Source: Anseranas semipalmata | Taxonomy: Eukaryota; Chordata; Aves; Anseriformes; Anseranatidae | Direction: 5' to 3' | Assembly (NCBI GenBank): GCA_013399115.1 | Contig: VXAA01006091.1 | Span: 373,341 to 437,340, forward strand | Length of the DNA stretch: 64,000 bases | Shown here: positions 38,561 through 50,821 of the stretch, piece after piece | How the letters are laid out: every line of letters starts with the position of its first letter | Numbering within the stretch: the first letter of the stretch is position 1 | The notes under the pieces: model-generated | The model's database searches: none | What the model was told of the DNA's origin: nothing | What the model saw: the letters and a program-made list of their open reading frames with translations, nothing else | Made by a program: the position numbers and the translations under genes

Positions 38561-39182
38561 TCCAGGGTGCTCAGGACCACCTGTGCCTGATAATTCCATA
38601 TGTTTGCTGGCAATGGTTTTTCAAGATCTGGCTTGCTTCTAATACCACTTTTAACTTCAATATTTTAAATAAAGTTTTTTTTTTATTATTTTTTTATTTT
38701 TTTTTAAGTTTCTTAGCTGTTGTTTTGAAGCATGATATCTGTGGGAAGCATCGGTGCGGTCTTCCCCTCTTCTCAAGATGTTGATATTCACATGAAGCCA
38801 AATGTAACTACACATTCTATCATTATCTCATCTCTTTTTCCATACCCCCCTCCACTTTTCCTACAGAGTTATTATTGATAATAACTTTCTGGTCCAGTGA
38901 AGCTACTATTCACTGACCAAAGAAAAAGATTTAATACCCTAGCTCGAAGCACCATGTCTGAATGCTTTCACAAGTGAGAAACTACACAGATGCAGCACAG
39001 TCCTAGTAAAGCCTCTTTAAACTGAGAATCACACAGAGAGTTAAAGAAAACAAACCCCACACCCACAGCTCTGATTGAACACTTGTATTTTGACAATGCA
39101 ATGGACTTATTTTTGAAGACAGATTGCCATTGGTGACAAAAAAAAAATATAAAAGTATGTATCTCATGTAGATTGGACACAT
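38561..39182. other. Unique sequence, no gene seen
   Basis: T-rich run at 38671-38706. No supported feature. Confidence 0.5.
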
Positions 39183-39880
39183 TGAGAGCAGCTCTGAGGA
39201 GAAGGACTTGGGGGTGTTGGTTGACAAGAAGCTCAACATGAGCTGCCAACATGTGCGTGCAGCCCAGAAAGCCAGCCATATCCTGGGCTGCATCAAAAGA
39301 AGCGTGGCCAGCAGGTTGAGGGAGGTGAGTCTCCCTCTCTGCTCTGCTCTCATGAGACCCCCTCTGGAGTACTGTGCTCAGCTTTGGGGCCCCCAGCACA
39401 AGAAGGAAATGGACCTGTTAGAACGAGTCCAGAGAAGGGCCACAAGGATGATCAGAGGGCTGGAGCACCTCCTAAAAAGAGAGGCTGAGGGAGTTGGGGT
39501 TGTTCAGCCTGGAGAAGAGAAGGCTCCGGAGAGACCTCATTGCGGCCTTCCAGTACCTAAAGGGGGCCTACAGGAAAGATGGGGAGGGGTTCTTTGTGAG
39601 GGAGTGTAGTGATAGGACAAGGGGTAATGGTTTTAAACTAGAAGAGGGTAGATAGATTAGATATTTGGAAGAAATTCTTCACTGTGAGGGTGGTGAGACA
39701 CTGGAACAGGTTGCCCAGAGAAGCTGTGGATGCCCCATCCCTAGAAGTGTTCAAGGCCAGGTTGGATGGGGCCCTGGGCAACCTGGTCTAGTGGGAGGTG
39801 TCCCTGCCCATGGCAGGGGGGTTGGAATTAGATGATCTTTAAGGTCCCTTCAAACCCAAACCATCCTATGATTCTACGAT
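39183..39880 (+). mobile_element. CR1 LINE, 5'-truncated
   Basis: About 700 bp from ATTGAGAGCAGCTCTGAGGA, through the ORF2 C-terminal third, to a decayed tail CCTATGATTCTACGAT. The frame 39208-39609 (133 codons) starts at [16 protein letters not shown] and carries [20 protein letters not shown] and [14 protein letters not shown], then runs out of frame near 39470. This points to a frameshift between the [11 protein letters not shown] block and the downstream [20 protein letters not shown] block. Inactive. The two frames on the opposite strand here (38968-39399 and 39003-39353) are shadows. Confidence 0.96.
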
Positions 39881-40306
39881 ATTTGTAGAACAGCTTATAT
39901 TACAAAAGTATGTTACATTCACCTGTTTTTAGATAACTAAAAGCAAGCAAGAAAAATAAATATTTCAACTAAGCATGATCACTTTCATTCTTTTCTCTTC
40001 TGTTGCTGATTTGCTCCCTCACGTCGCTAGCCTGTCTTGACCTAGACAATGTGAACGGAGGTTGTTAGGTATCCAAAGTATCTTGAGTAAGTTTTTGTCT
40101 TCTCTCTCATTGCTTGGAATATCTTCTTCTCCTTTTTTTTTTTTTTCTTTGTTTGCAGTAAGGAGAAAAACCTGGAGAAAGATTTAATAATTGTGAGGTG
40201 AAAGGGTAAAGAAGCACAAGGACACTTTACAAAACATTATTACAGTGCATCTTGGGCCCTGCCACAGTAGACCCCATTCATTCCAGTGACTTGTGAAAGA
40301 GGGTGC
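39881..40306. other. Unique sequence between CR1 and LTR
   Basis: T run at about 40132-40146. No gene. The last five bases (40302-40306, GGTGC) are the proposed left target site of the LTR. Confidence 0.5.
40302..40306. repeat. Proposed LTR target-site duplication, left copy
   Basis: GGTGC, paired with GATGC at 41124-41128; one mismatch. A 5-bp duplication is typical of some retrovirus integrases. Confidence 0.45.
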
Positions 40307-40716
40307 TGTATTGGGTTTATGTGGCAAAGTTTTGGTATTGGGGGGCTGCAGGGGTGGCCTCTGTGAGCAGAGCCCAGAAGCTGCCCCATGTCAGATCAGA
40401 GCCAGTTCCGGCCGGCTCCAAAAGGGACCTGCTGCTGGCCAGAGCCAAGCCAGTGAGCGACGCTGGTTGTGCCTCTGGGGCAGCAGAATTAAGAAACGGA
40501 AAAAAAACTGCTGTGGAACAGCATCTGGGAGAGAGGAGTGAGAAATGAGAGAGAAACAGCCCTGCAGACACCCAGGTCAGTGCAGAAGGAGGGCAGGAGG
40601 GGCTCCAGGCACCGCAGCAGAAGTTCCCCTGCGGCCTGTGGAGAGGCCCCTGGTGGAGCAGGCCGTCCCCCTGCAGCCCATGGGTACCCCACGGAGCAGA
40701 TCTCCACGCTGCAGCC

Positions 40717-40861
40717 NNNNNNNNNNNNNNNNNNNNNNNNNNNNNNNNNNNNNNNNNNNNNNNNNNNNNNNNNNNNNNNNNNNNNNNNNNNNNNNNNNNN
40801 NNNNNNNNNNNNNNNNNNNNNNNNNNNNNNNNNNNNNNNNNNNNNNNNNNNNNNNNNNNNN
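40717..40861. other. Assembly gap (145 N)
   Basis: Run of N inside the solo LTR. Its true length is unknown. The protein frames with X runs that span it are artefacts. Confidence 0.99.
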
Positions 40862-40944
40862 GAGGAGGTAGGAGAGGGTGGGTGGGGGAAGGTGTTTTTA
40901 GTTTGCTTGTAGTTTCTCACTGCTCTAGTCCGCTAGAGATAGGC

Positions 40945-40950
40945 AATAAA
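40945..40950 (+). promoter_or_regulatory. LTR polyadenylation signal
   Basis: AATAAA in the 3' part of the LTR, followed by a T/G-rich stretch (CTGAGTCTGTTTTGCCC) as expected at the R/U5 boundary. Confidence 0.7.
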
Positions 40951-41123
40951 TTATATTAATCTCCCTGTGCTGAGTCTGTTTTGCCCATGACTGTAATTGG
41001 TGAGCAATCTCCCTGTCCTTATCTCAAGCCCTTTTTCGGCATATTTTCTCCCCCTTTTCCTTTGAGGAGGGGGAATGAGAGAGCGGTTGTGGTGTTTAGT
41101 TAGCCATCAGTGTGAAACCACCA

Positions 41124-44100
41124 GATGCTCCAGCTGGCCACTGAGAAAGCCTTCTGAGAAGGGATTTGTGCCAATGCCTGAGCAGCAGAGAGGGAGCAGG
41201 TGTCCTGCCAGCTCATCATACTGTCATCATGCTGTCAGGTGTACGTGGACCAATAGGAAGGACAGGCACCATATTTCCTCTGGGACTCTGCAATATTGAA
41301 GAACCTGGAAGGCTTAGAGAAGTTATTTAGTTCAAGTGAACTGCTTTATGTGCCACTTGCTTATTCTTTTTATGTCTCACCATAAAATTTCCAATTCTGT
41401 GAAGGAGAGAGGGAAGGATTCTTACATGGCAGAATGAGGAATAGGTGGGTAGGCTGCAAAGGTAAGGATGGCAGAGAAAGGATGTGCTTATTTTGCTGTG
41501 GAGACTGAAACAACTTCCAGTCGTCCTGAAGAATGTGCTGAAAGACCTTAGGAAGGACCCAACATTTCTTACCTGAGCTCAAAATGCAATATGGATGCAT
41601 CCTGTCTAACTTTGCTGAAGAACTTTGCTCTTCTTCTCAAAATAGATTAATATACCATGATGCCATGAGAGTGTTTATTGGTGAAAGGTCCTCAAACTTA
41701 GTCTCATGAACATAAGGAAGATGAAGCCAGTGCATAATGCTAAGTAAAAACTGTTTGATGCTTTGCCCATTAGTAGTAATGGCAAAATTAATCAGTAGAT
41801 AATTATCTAGAGGAAATAAGGTCTTCAGTGATGTCATTGTCAGTGTGAATCTGTAGATGTTTTTAGTTCTGACTGTTTCCAGAGGAGAACACATGTATTC
41901 CAGATGTCCAGTTTTGTAAGCAAATAGATGTGCCTACAGTTAATTGGTAAGTTTCGCAATAGGGAATAACTCACTTAAAGCTCATACAAGTGTGGAAGTC
42001 TGAAAGATAAACATATTCATTGCCCTCCTGTCTCCTGTCTTCTCTTTCAGTTTATTTGGATTATTTCTGATTTCAAACCAATAAATCCCTTAACTTTTAA
42101 AGCAACCTCTGCAGTCTTGACATGAATTATATGAAGTACCTATCAGATTTTGCTGCTGACTTGATGTGACAAGTAAGTTCTAAGAACTCAAAACAGTTTT
42201 TAATAACCAGTCAAAATCACTTACCAAAGCTATAAGGAAAAATAAATAAATAAGTACAGATGCTGCTTAGAATAGTTGTGTCTTTGTTCACAATGCTATC
42301 TGTAAGTAGTATTGTTGTCATCAAATCTGTCAATTTTGAAGAAAACAGTGTTCTAAATGGATACATTTAAGCGTTTTCTGGACATGAAAAAATATGGTTT
42401 GTGAAGTTATTGTTTTTCTTACAAAGCAAATGGATGAATAAGAAAAATCCTACAACCTATGACAAACAGCTGGTTCAGCTGATTTTTATTCAGAAGTTTT
42501 TACTGTAAGGCTTAGTTGACAGAAAAGGAACAACTATATGCATATATTTTGCTATAATTAAGACTAGGTACCAGACATGAATCTTGAAAAGGTTATGAGG
42601 CATTGTAAACTAAATCACACCTGACTAGCTCCTCTGGGTTCAGATAATGAATTCTCTTTTCTGAGTGAACAATTATCATATGGGTTTCTGTGCTTGTATG
42701 TGCGTAGATGTTTCATGCTTTCAATCTGTTTTGCATTGGATGCATAAATAGCAGTACATTAATTCATTAGAAAAAAAAGTTAACATTTCTATGAGTTAAA
42801 AATATGCAAAACCTATATTGAAATTTGCCTGGCTACATCATGTTTGGCAATATATATTTTAAAACCATCTTCTGTCGGGAAGAACTGAACAAAAAGAAGA
42901 TGAGAAAAAAAGTTCAGTGCTTGTTTTTGAATATCTTCTAGTCTATGAAAGAATCATAGCATAAAATCAGAAAACAAACAAACAAACAAACAAACTGAAA
43001 AACAGGTAGAAATTGTATTGTTTTGCCTGGATGACAGCACATCTAGAGTGGGTTAAAGAATTAGCTTATGAATTTCAGCTAGGGAATTTTTGTCCCCATG
43101 CCAGTGCTTCATCTACATGAACAGTGGCTTTTAGTTTGAGACTGAAAAAACTAAGCATAGGTGTACATGTAGCGGTCTATAACTAAGCTAGGTGAGCAAG
43201 CTAAGTGAGCCATTATAGCCAATGGATGTCTAGTCAGCACAGCCAAGGGGAATCCGGAGGGCAATTCACCTGAGCAGCTGAGGTCCCGTATTCAGGTCAA
43301 GATGAATAGCAGTCCATTGACATGAAGTGGGATTCAGTTGCCTAAATAAATTCAGCTGATGACATTGCAGGTGTTACAGTATGTATCATGCTGCCTCCAG
43401 GTTGTTTCACAATTGTGCAGATTTCCTGTAAGCCCTGTGCTATATCAGGTAGCTCTCTGCAATAGATTCTCCTGGCATCCCAGATGGCACTAATGCTTGT
43501 GTTTAGGGAACTGAGCCCTTCCCCAAATCTGCTGTGATTGAAGCTTGGACACATAGCTCACTGGATTTATCACTAGCATATACATAAATGCATTCAGGTA
43601 ACTTGATCTGGAGCGAAAGTCATCACAAGTACCCCTAAATTGCTAGATATATCACAGGGCAGGTGGAAGGGTGGAAGTAGGACTAGAAAATTCCTTCTGT
43701 TGTCTACCCTTCCCAAGAGCCCCAAGCACAGACAGCTGTGCAAAGGAAGTGACAGTCTGATCTACCTAGTTTCATAGCACTGTTCAAGGAAAAAAAAAAA
43801 GTCCAGGTATAGAATGGGCGTAGACTGAATAAGCCCACAAATTTGGCATAAAGTAGAATCATGATTTCATTGTCAGAATTCTTCAAAGAATCATCTAATA
43901 ATAATAATCAAAATTAAAAATGAAAGAATGATCATTACTTTGGTCAAGAAGCCCAAACTAATCTGCCTGTTTGTGGCAGTCTAGTCTTAATGCTGTACAA
44001 TATCTTAGCGGTGATTTGCAACTATCTAGTTGTCAAAGTTGGATTCCAGTATGAAGTTGAAGAAATTAGACTGTGATTAATTTCTAGTACTTTCCTTCAG

Positions 44101-44342
44101 TTGTAGAGCCATATGGCACAGAAATATGCCTACTTTTTTGTTTCCAGAATTTCATGTTCAGGTGCTAGTGAATGTAGCCAATATTTTAGTATAAGAGATG
44201 GAAATCATCTCACCAAACTTTTGACCATATAAGCACTCCTTCCTTCCCCTAAACTAATTTCTTATTTCCATAAATTGTCAATGCAAAGAGCAATTCATCC
44301 CATTTTAAGGTAGGTATCGAACAGAAATTACAAGGAGGACCC
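41124..44342. other. AT-rich sequence, no gene seen
   Basis: Contains the right LTR target site (41124-41128), an AAAT run near 42239-42253, a CAAA run near 42974-42995 and an A run near 43790-43800. 43220-43350 (GAAGTGGGATTCAGTTGCCTAAATA) looks like an old amniote repeat tail. No supported coding frame. Confidence 0.5.
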
Positions 44343-44959
44343 CCAGGAGGGCCAACCGTATTTTGGGGTGCATCAAGCATGGCATTGCTAGCTGGTCAAG
44401 GGAAGTGATTGTCCAGCTCTACTCTGCGCTGATGCGGCCTCACCTCGAGTACTGTGTGCAGTTCTGGGCGCCACAGTATAAGAAAAATATGGAACTGTTG
44501 GAAAGTGTCCAAAGGAGGGCTCCAAAGATGGTGAAGGGCCTAGAGAGCAAAACATATGAGGAGCAGCTGAAGTCTCTTGGTTTGTTCAGCCTGGAGAAGA
44601 GAAGACTGAGGGGAGGCCTCATGGCGGCCTGCAGCTTCCTCACGAGGGGAGCGGAGAGGCAGGCGCTGATCTCTGGTGACAGCAATAGGACCCGAGGGAA
44701 CATCCTGAAGCTGTGTCAGGGGAGGTTTAGGCTAGATATCAGGAAAAGGTTCTTCACTGAGAGGGTGGTCAGGTACTGGAACAGGCTCCCCAGGGAAGTG
44801 GTCACGGCACTGAGCCCGACAGAGTTCAAGAAGCATTTGGACTACGCTTTCAGACACATGGTCTGATTTTGGGTTGCCCTTTAGGGACCTAGGAGTTGGA
44901 CTCGTTGATCCTTGTGGGTCCCTTCCAACTTGGGATATTCTATGATTCTATGATTCTAC
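44343..44959 (+). mobile_element. CR1 LINE, 5'-truncated
   Basis: Begins CCAGGAGGGCCAAC, carries the ORF2 C-terminal part and a full 3' UTR (AGTTGGACTCGTTGATCCTT), and ends in two or three ATTCTATG octamers. Very similar to 6316-6670 over their shared part. The truncation point is almost identical to that of 20186-20799. Confidence 0.97.
44363..44866 (+). pseudogene. CR1 ORF2 C-terminal fragment
   Basis: A 167-codon open frame with [64 protein letters not shown] and [20 protein letters not shown], ending in HMV. Relative to 20194-20724 it lacks some residues between the LTRG and NRTRG blocks, an in-frame deletion. RT catalytic and endonuclease domains are absent. Inactive. Confidence 0.92.
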
Positions 44960-47900
44960 AGTTAGGAGAAATATCTCAACCTATAAGTCGCAATGATGAG
45001 GTCTCTGAAACCTCCATAATTTCATGACTCCCCAGGCCCATCTTGTAACGCTGTGGAGCAGAACAGTGTTAAACTTTCAGGAACTTTGATGAAAACATGC
45101 TGGGGGCTTGACTCTCTGCATTTCATGCAGATTTCCCTTAGGCATATCAGCAGAGGGGATCTGTGTGTGCTGTGTCAGCTGCTGTGACCCAGGAGCCAGC
45201 TGTGGTAATCTGTTCAGCAGGACCCAACAAGCAACCCAAGCTTGCTGTGAAGGTTTCATCTGCTGGTATATGGGTCCAGCTTTGCACTTCATAGTCATCC
45301 TTGAGAGAGGAACTAATTGTTCCTTTCTGAAGATGCAGTTACTAATCTTTCTACACTAATCTTTTGCACAGTAGATGAGTAACTTTTATGCTCAATAAAC
45401 ATAGCAATATCATTTAAACAGTCCCTGATAGGCTGAGTGATACTGAGTACATAAGATATAGTTTGTCTGTCTAGACTTTTTTATAGAAGGCAGACTTAAC
45501 AGGTCAATGGTAAATGTAATGGAAATCATTTTAGCAGAAATTACTTCAATTTCTTTCCTTCGCTGGAAAAAAAAAAAAAAAGAAAAAAGAAAAAAAAAAG
45601 CCTGCTTTGACAATGAACACACAGTCACTTCGGTCTCAATGAATCTCTATTTCATTGCCTGCAAAAGATCTCTGTCTTTGAGAAAGTGTAAAGAAATGAG
45701 CAGTGAGCCTGAATTTACAGATGCTGTTACTGCCACTCAGGAAGTCCTGAAGACTCAAGTTGGCAACATCAAAATTCATGTTCTGAAAATTAACAGTCAC
45801 TGTTCAAAATTCCTCTCTGATCAGTTTATCCTGCTGCATGGCACATGTCTCAGTAACAGGAAAAATAATAATAATAAAAAAAAACGAATCTTGGCTATTA
45901 ACAGAAGCAGCAGAAAGATAATGGTATAGAAGGCGTGAGGGACAGAACTGAAACTTGATGTCACAAGAAGCCTATTCTCCTAAGTAGCATATAAAGTACT
46001 TCCCAAAATGGTTACTTTCAGGAACTGGACTCCTGTTCTGTCTTTTTCAGGACTAAGGTCTACATTGCCAGAAATCATATACTACCAAATATCAGAAACC
46101 ACACACTTTTTTTTTTCATTTATTTACTGCACTCTTTCATGAAAGGAGTACTTCATTCTGGCAGCAGCCAAATGAGGAATTCAATGTGTATGTAGGTCTG
46201 CTTTCAGTGGGACTACACATTCCTAAATGAAACACTGGAACTGAAGTGTTGTGCTCGATTTGGGCTAACACGCTCACCACCTTTGACACTGACCCAGCAA
46301 AGCAGATAAACGTGCACAATTCTCAGTTTTTATTTCCCCTGACCTGAATGAGACATTAGTAGTAGGAAGGTATGAATGTCATAAAAAGAATTAAGCATGC
46401 ACGTCATTGTTTTGCTGGATGAAGGCCAAAATGCCTTCTCTTAAATTATTTATAATAGGCCCTAATACCATATGCTTGCAGCCTGAGAGGGTTCTGGCTT
46501 TCAGCTATACTCCTCTCCCTATCCAAATGCCTTCCAAAATTCAGTTCTACTCTCTGGGCTAAAATGAATATTTGTAAGAATATGGTAATTAAACACAATT
46601 ACAAAGATGTGCACATTCCATGCTAGATAACCACAAGCCCTGTACAAAAACTTTTTTGTTCTTTCCTCATCATCTGTAATTTTCCTGGCTTCTTGTTTAT
46701 GCTCCTTAGTTATCAAATCAGTTTTGAGTGACCCTAGTAAACTCTTTGTAGTTTTGTTGCTGTCGCAGAGGGTCCACCACACTTCTCTGACATGTAAAAA
46801 AACACAAACTCAGCAAGGTGAGAAGGTTCAGTAACCTGTAGAAGCACAGTTTTGATTCACAATTTCCATTGGCTTTGCCAGCTTTTACTTAGGACATTAT
46901 TTATAAAATAGCCTAAGCAGACATGCATACACAAAAGAAAAAAAAAAAAAAAAAGACCTGACCTAACTGCTCCCAGTCCATAATGAAATTGGTGATGGAT
47001 TTGTGGGGATAATCATATGAAATCAAGGCTACATTTGGCCTGTTAATACTGGGAGATGTTGACCTCTAGAGCAGCTGCGCTTTAAACTTCAAAAACACAA
47101 ATAGTTTCTAGAATGTTTTGTGAAATATCTGTATGTGCATTTTAAAGAACTTCATTGTTAAACCTGCAAGTCAGTTGACTATACATATATATATATATAT
47201 ATATATTACAAAAATACAGCATTTTTATGTCAAATCCTTTAATGCTGTCTGGCAGAACTATTTTCAAAATGTGCATAGCTTGCAATCTTACTTTAGCTCT
47301 TACTGCAAGCAGTTCTTTTCACCTGTTGTCAAGCAGCACCAAATAGTGGATCTCTTAGGAGCCATTCGAACAGAAGATAAATGTAATGAACAGTAAATGG
47401 TATGTATGAAATGCTAGTGTACGACAGTCTAAACCATATTAATTACTTCAGAAACCTGAAATACTTATTGAAAACAACAGTCACGGTAAAAAACTTCCAC
47501 TGTTAATGGTCAAATTAGCAGGTTAAATAGTAGCTAAAAAGGGATAAAAATACTGTGCTGGGTCCTTTATAGCAATAATGACATGTAGCTTTTAACTGCT
47601 ATGAAGTTTGGCTCATTTATCCCAGGTAAGAATCAAGCTCTGATGCACATGTCCAAGTCTTTAAATGATGCTTTGCATGACCTGGGGTATTCGTGCTATG
47701 CAAGATAAGGCAGTAACCTGTCATATGAGGAGGAAGCTAGTGTTCTTAGTCTCCAAAAACAGATGAAGGAGCTAGTTTTCTTGGACTCCAATGGATAGGC
47801 GGGCTTCTCCAAAGAGAGATTCAGAATATTCACCTGGGTTATTGTAGTGAATCACCCTCTCAAGGAGCTCTTTTCCCTCACTAGTTATCTGGAGAGCCCA

Positions 47901-49459
47901 GAGAGACAGGAGAAGAATCTGAGATGTGTGAAATTATGTGATGAAACCATCACCTGCCAGTCCTAATTCTAACCCTCTGGGGCTCAGAAGAATATTGTAC
48001 ATCACAGTGGAGTGAGGGAGAAAGTAGGAATAACTGCTCACAGTTATTTATGAACTGCTTGACAAACAGAAAGGGGGGAGGGAAAAGGTAGAAAAGCACC
48101 AAATCTTTGCCTACAGATATGTGCAGCTTCTATTAATAGGAGCTTTGTGAAATGTTCTATTTGGCAAGGATTCAATGACATTATTTCTTTGGTTTTGCTT
48201 CTCATGTGCTCATTGTCAACTGTGTTAGGCTTTGGTGTTCCTTTTTTTTCATTTGTTTTTGTTTTGGATTTTTTTTATAATGTCATCTTAATTCAACCAC
48301 ATAAATCCCACTGTTAACTACATCTCAGGACCTCACACTCAGATTTGCTCAAGAGAGGCTCAAAATGGGAAGAGTAATAACCGGTCAGGACTGTGGTGCA
48401 TAGTACTGTTTGGGACAGGCTGCCACCCGGTGATCACTGACTAGTCTCCAAATCTAGAAGTACAGATGTGAATACCAAACGTTTAGAAAATCGGAACCAG
48501 AGGGAAAGGAAAAAGGAAATAAAAATGAAACTCATCAAGAGCAAAGAGAAGGAAAGCATACTACATACCTTAATGAGGAATCTGAAATTCCTAAACTTTT
48601 AGGATTACATTAGATATTTATGTATTACTACTCTTTGTATTGCAGAAGCTGTAGGGCTTGCCCTTGCTTTTACATGCTGTATAAGAGAATGCATGGCTGC
48701 ATAGTTTGCATACTTGCACCCTGCTTTGTACTGGAATGCACAGTAGCTACTTTTCTTAAGCTAGCACCATGTGAGACAGGAACAGTTTTTAAGAAAAAAA
48801 TGAATTAATAACCTTTCCCAATTGCCTCTTGTCATCTATCAAGTTGTTGATAGATACTGTATGCTAACAGATATACAAACATTGCTAAAGGACTTTCGGA
48901 AAACAAAAAAATATCTGGAACTACAGGAAAAGGAATTATTTTCTTGCAGGTCTCATTCAATTATGACAAAACGTTTAAGTCATTATTCTGAAGGGATATT
49001 TCCAGAGAAGCTCCTTAGCAAAAGTAAGCATTCATGTATTGCCTCTGGCTTTGAATCACACACTGAGAATTTTGCCTCCTCTGCTTACATCACATGCCAC
49101 AAAAAAGCTTTACTGAAACCAGAAGGATGACTCATGAATTAAATGCTTTCTCAGTAGCTCTTGATCTTTACTTCAGCTGTTTTTGTGGATACCCAGATGG
49201 ACCATTATTTCTTTAGTCTTCAGTTAGCATCAATTAATCTATCAAAACTTCTCTATGAATGACTTCAGTGAAAATCATCTCTAATACATGATGTTGTACA
49301 TACTTTTATTTAACATAAATATACAAGTAGTCCCACTGGCTTCAATGAAACTACTTGCATCAGGTTGTGAGGATATGTATGTCACTAGAATTAGGGTCTA
49401 ATTGTAGGAGATTTAACAGAGAACGAACCTGGGGGGTGGGGCTTTAAACCATGACACTC
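44960..49459. other. AT-rich sequence, no gene seen; possible old repeat near 49325-49400
   Basis: Simple repeats include an A-rich run at 45567-45599, an A run near 46936-46956 and a TA run at 47180-47206. CCCACTGGCTTCAATGAAAC at 49333 onward resembles an old amniote repeat. A 102-codon frame (48822-49130) has mixed composition but no domain I recognise. The 140-codon frame at 45507-45929 is Lys-rich because of the A run. Confidence 0.5.
47180..47206. repeat. (TA)n microsatellite
   Basis: About 12 TA units. Confidence 0.9.
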
Positions 49460-49549
49460 ATATGCTCATGAGCAACAGAGAGGAAGAATGCACCTACCAG
49501 AGTAGTGAGGAATGCCCCCCAACCCTCCAAAAATATCCTATGAAAAAGG

Positions 49550-50170
49550 TTAGACAGTTGAAGGCCCAAATGAAATGCCTCTACACAAACTCATGCAGCA
49601 TGGTTAAGAAACTTCAACCTGATTGCTATCACAGAAACTTAGTGGCATGAATCACACTATTGGAGTGCTGCAGTTGATGGCTATAAACTACTCAGAAGGG
49701 ACAGGCAAGAAAGAAAAGGTGGGGGAGTTCCCATCTATGCAAAAAACAGGATTGATCGTACAGAGCTGTCTGAAGTACAGCAATGCAAAGGTCAAGAGCT
49801 TATGGTAGAAAATTAGATACAAGACAACAAAGGAAACTTTGTACTTCTTGTCCACTACAGGCCACCCGATGAAGGAGAGGATGTTGATCAAGAGTTCTTT
49901 CTTCAACTGCAGGAAGCATCACACTCGCAGGCCCTGATCCTGCTAGGAGATTTCAACCACCCAGACATCTGCTGGAAAACTGGCACAGCAAACTGCAAGC
50001 AGTCTAGGAAACTACTGGAGTGCATTGAGGATAACCTCCTAAAACAGTGAAAGCCCAACTAGAGGGGAGGTGTTGCTGGACCTGTTGCTCACTAATATGG
50101 AAGAATTTATCAGAGAGGTTAAGATTGAGGGTAATGTGGGCTGCAGTGATTGTGCCCTGGTAGAATTTGC
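49550..50170 (+). pseudogene. CR1 APE-type endonuclease remnant
   Basis: Pieces of the N-terminal apurinic-like endonuclease can be read in shifting frames: KCLYTNSCSM, then a deletion where CR1 normally has its NKQEELE-type helix, then DGYKLL, then LLGDFNHPDICWKTG (49946-49980), and finally GCSDCALVEF (50142-50171). In this nuclease family the last block is SDH with a catalytic His. Here it reads SDC (50145-50153), so the catalytic residue is lost as well as the frame. This domain nicks the target DNA in active elements. Nonfunctional. Confidence 0.85.
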
Positions 50171-50821
50171 AATCTTGAGTGGTACAGGATGGGTAGAGTA
50201 GAGTAGAGTAAACCTCAGAAAGGCAAAATTTTGACTCTTTAGGGCACTAGTGTGTTGGATCCCTTGGGAAACTGCCCTCAGAGATAAAGGAGTGAATTAT
50301 AGCTGGGAGACATTTAAAGACGTTTTCCTTAGGGCACAAGAGCTCTCAATCCTGACAAGCAAGAAGTCGGGTAGCAAGGCAGGAGACCAGCTTGACTAAG
50401 ACCTCTTAGCCAAACTAAAATACAAAAACACAATACAGAGGCAGTGCAGGTAGGGATACGCATGCTGGGAAGATTATAGGATATGACCCGGTATGGCAGG
50501 AGGGGATCAGGAAAGCGAAGATAGAGCTGGAGCTAAACTTGGCTACAGACGTAAAAAAAAAGAAGGGTTTCTTCAAGTACATAGGAAAACAAAGGAAGGT
50601 AAAAGAAACAGTACCCTTCATGATGAGCAAAAGAGGAGACCTGGCTACAGCCGACATGGAGAAGGCTGAGGTACTCAACAACCTTTTTTGCCTCAGTCTT
50701 CACTGGCAAGTGCTCTAGCCACACCACTGAATTCACAGAATCCAAGGGTTGTGATTGGAAGAATGAAGTACCACCCACTGTAGGGTAAGATCAGTTTCAA
50801 GACCATCTAACGAACCTGAAG

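Larger units (their letters stand above)
40307..41123 (+). mobile_element. Solo LTR of an avian endogenous retrovirus (contains assembly gap)
   Basis: Starts TGTATTGGGTTTATGTGGCA and ends ACCACCA, the TG...CA ends of an LTR. The sequence matches my recollection of an LTR class common in birds: GC-rich U3 with AGCCCAGAAGCTGCCCCATG, then AATAAA at 40945-40950, then GTCTGTTTTGCCC and GGTGAGCAATCTCCCTGTCC. It is flanked by GGTGC (40302-40306) and GATGC (41124-41128), a 5-bp target-site duplication with one mismatch. No primer-binding site plus internal region and no second LTR lie in the window, so it is a solo LTR from recombination. A 145-base N gap (40717-40861) removes its middle. Frames across it are not genes. 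Confidence 0.85.

Noticed and set aside
38968..39399. 143- and 116-codon minus-strand frames
   Set aside because: Antisense to the plus-strand CR1 at 39183-39880.
40489..40920. Long frames on both strands across 40489-40920
   Set aside because: They run through the N gap and the LTR; the X run makes them artefacts.
45507..45929. 140-codon Lys-rich plus-strand frame
   Set aside because: Driven by the A run at 45567-45599 and an AAT/AAA tract near 45862-45887; no domain.
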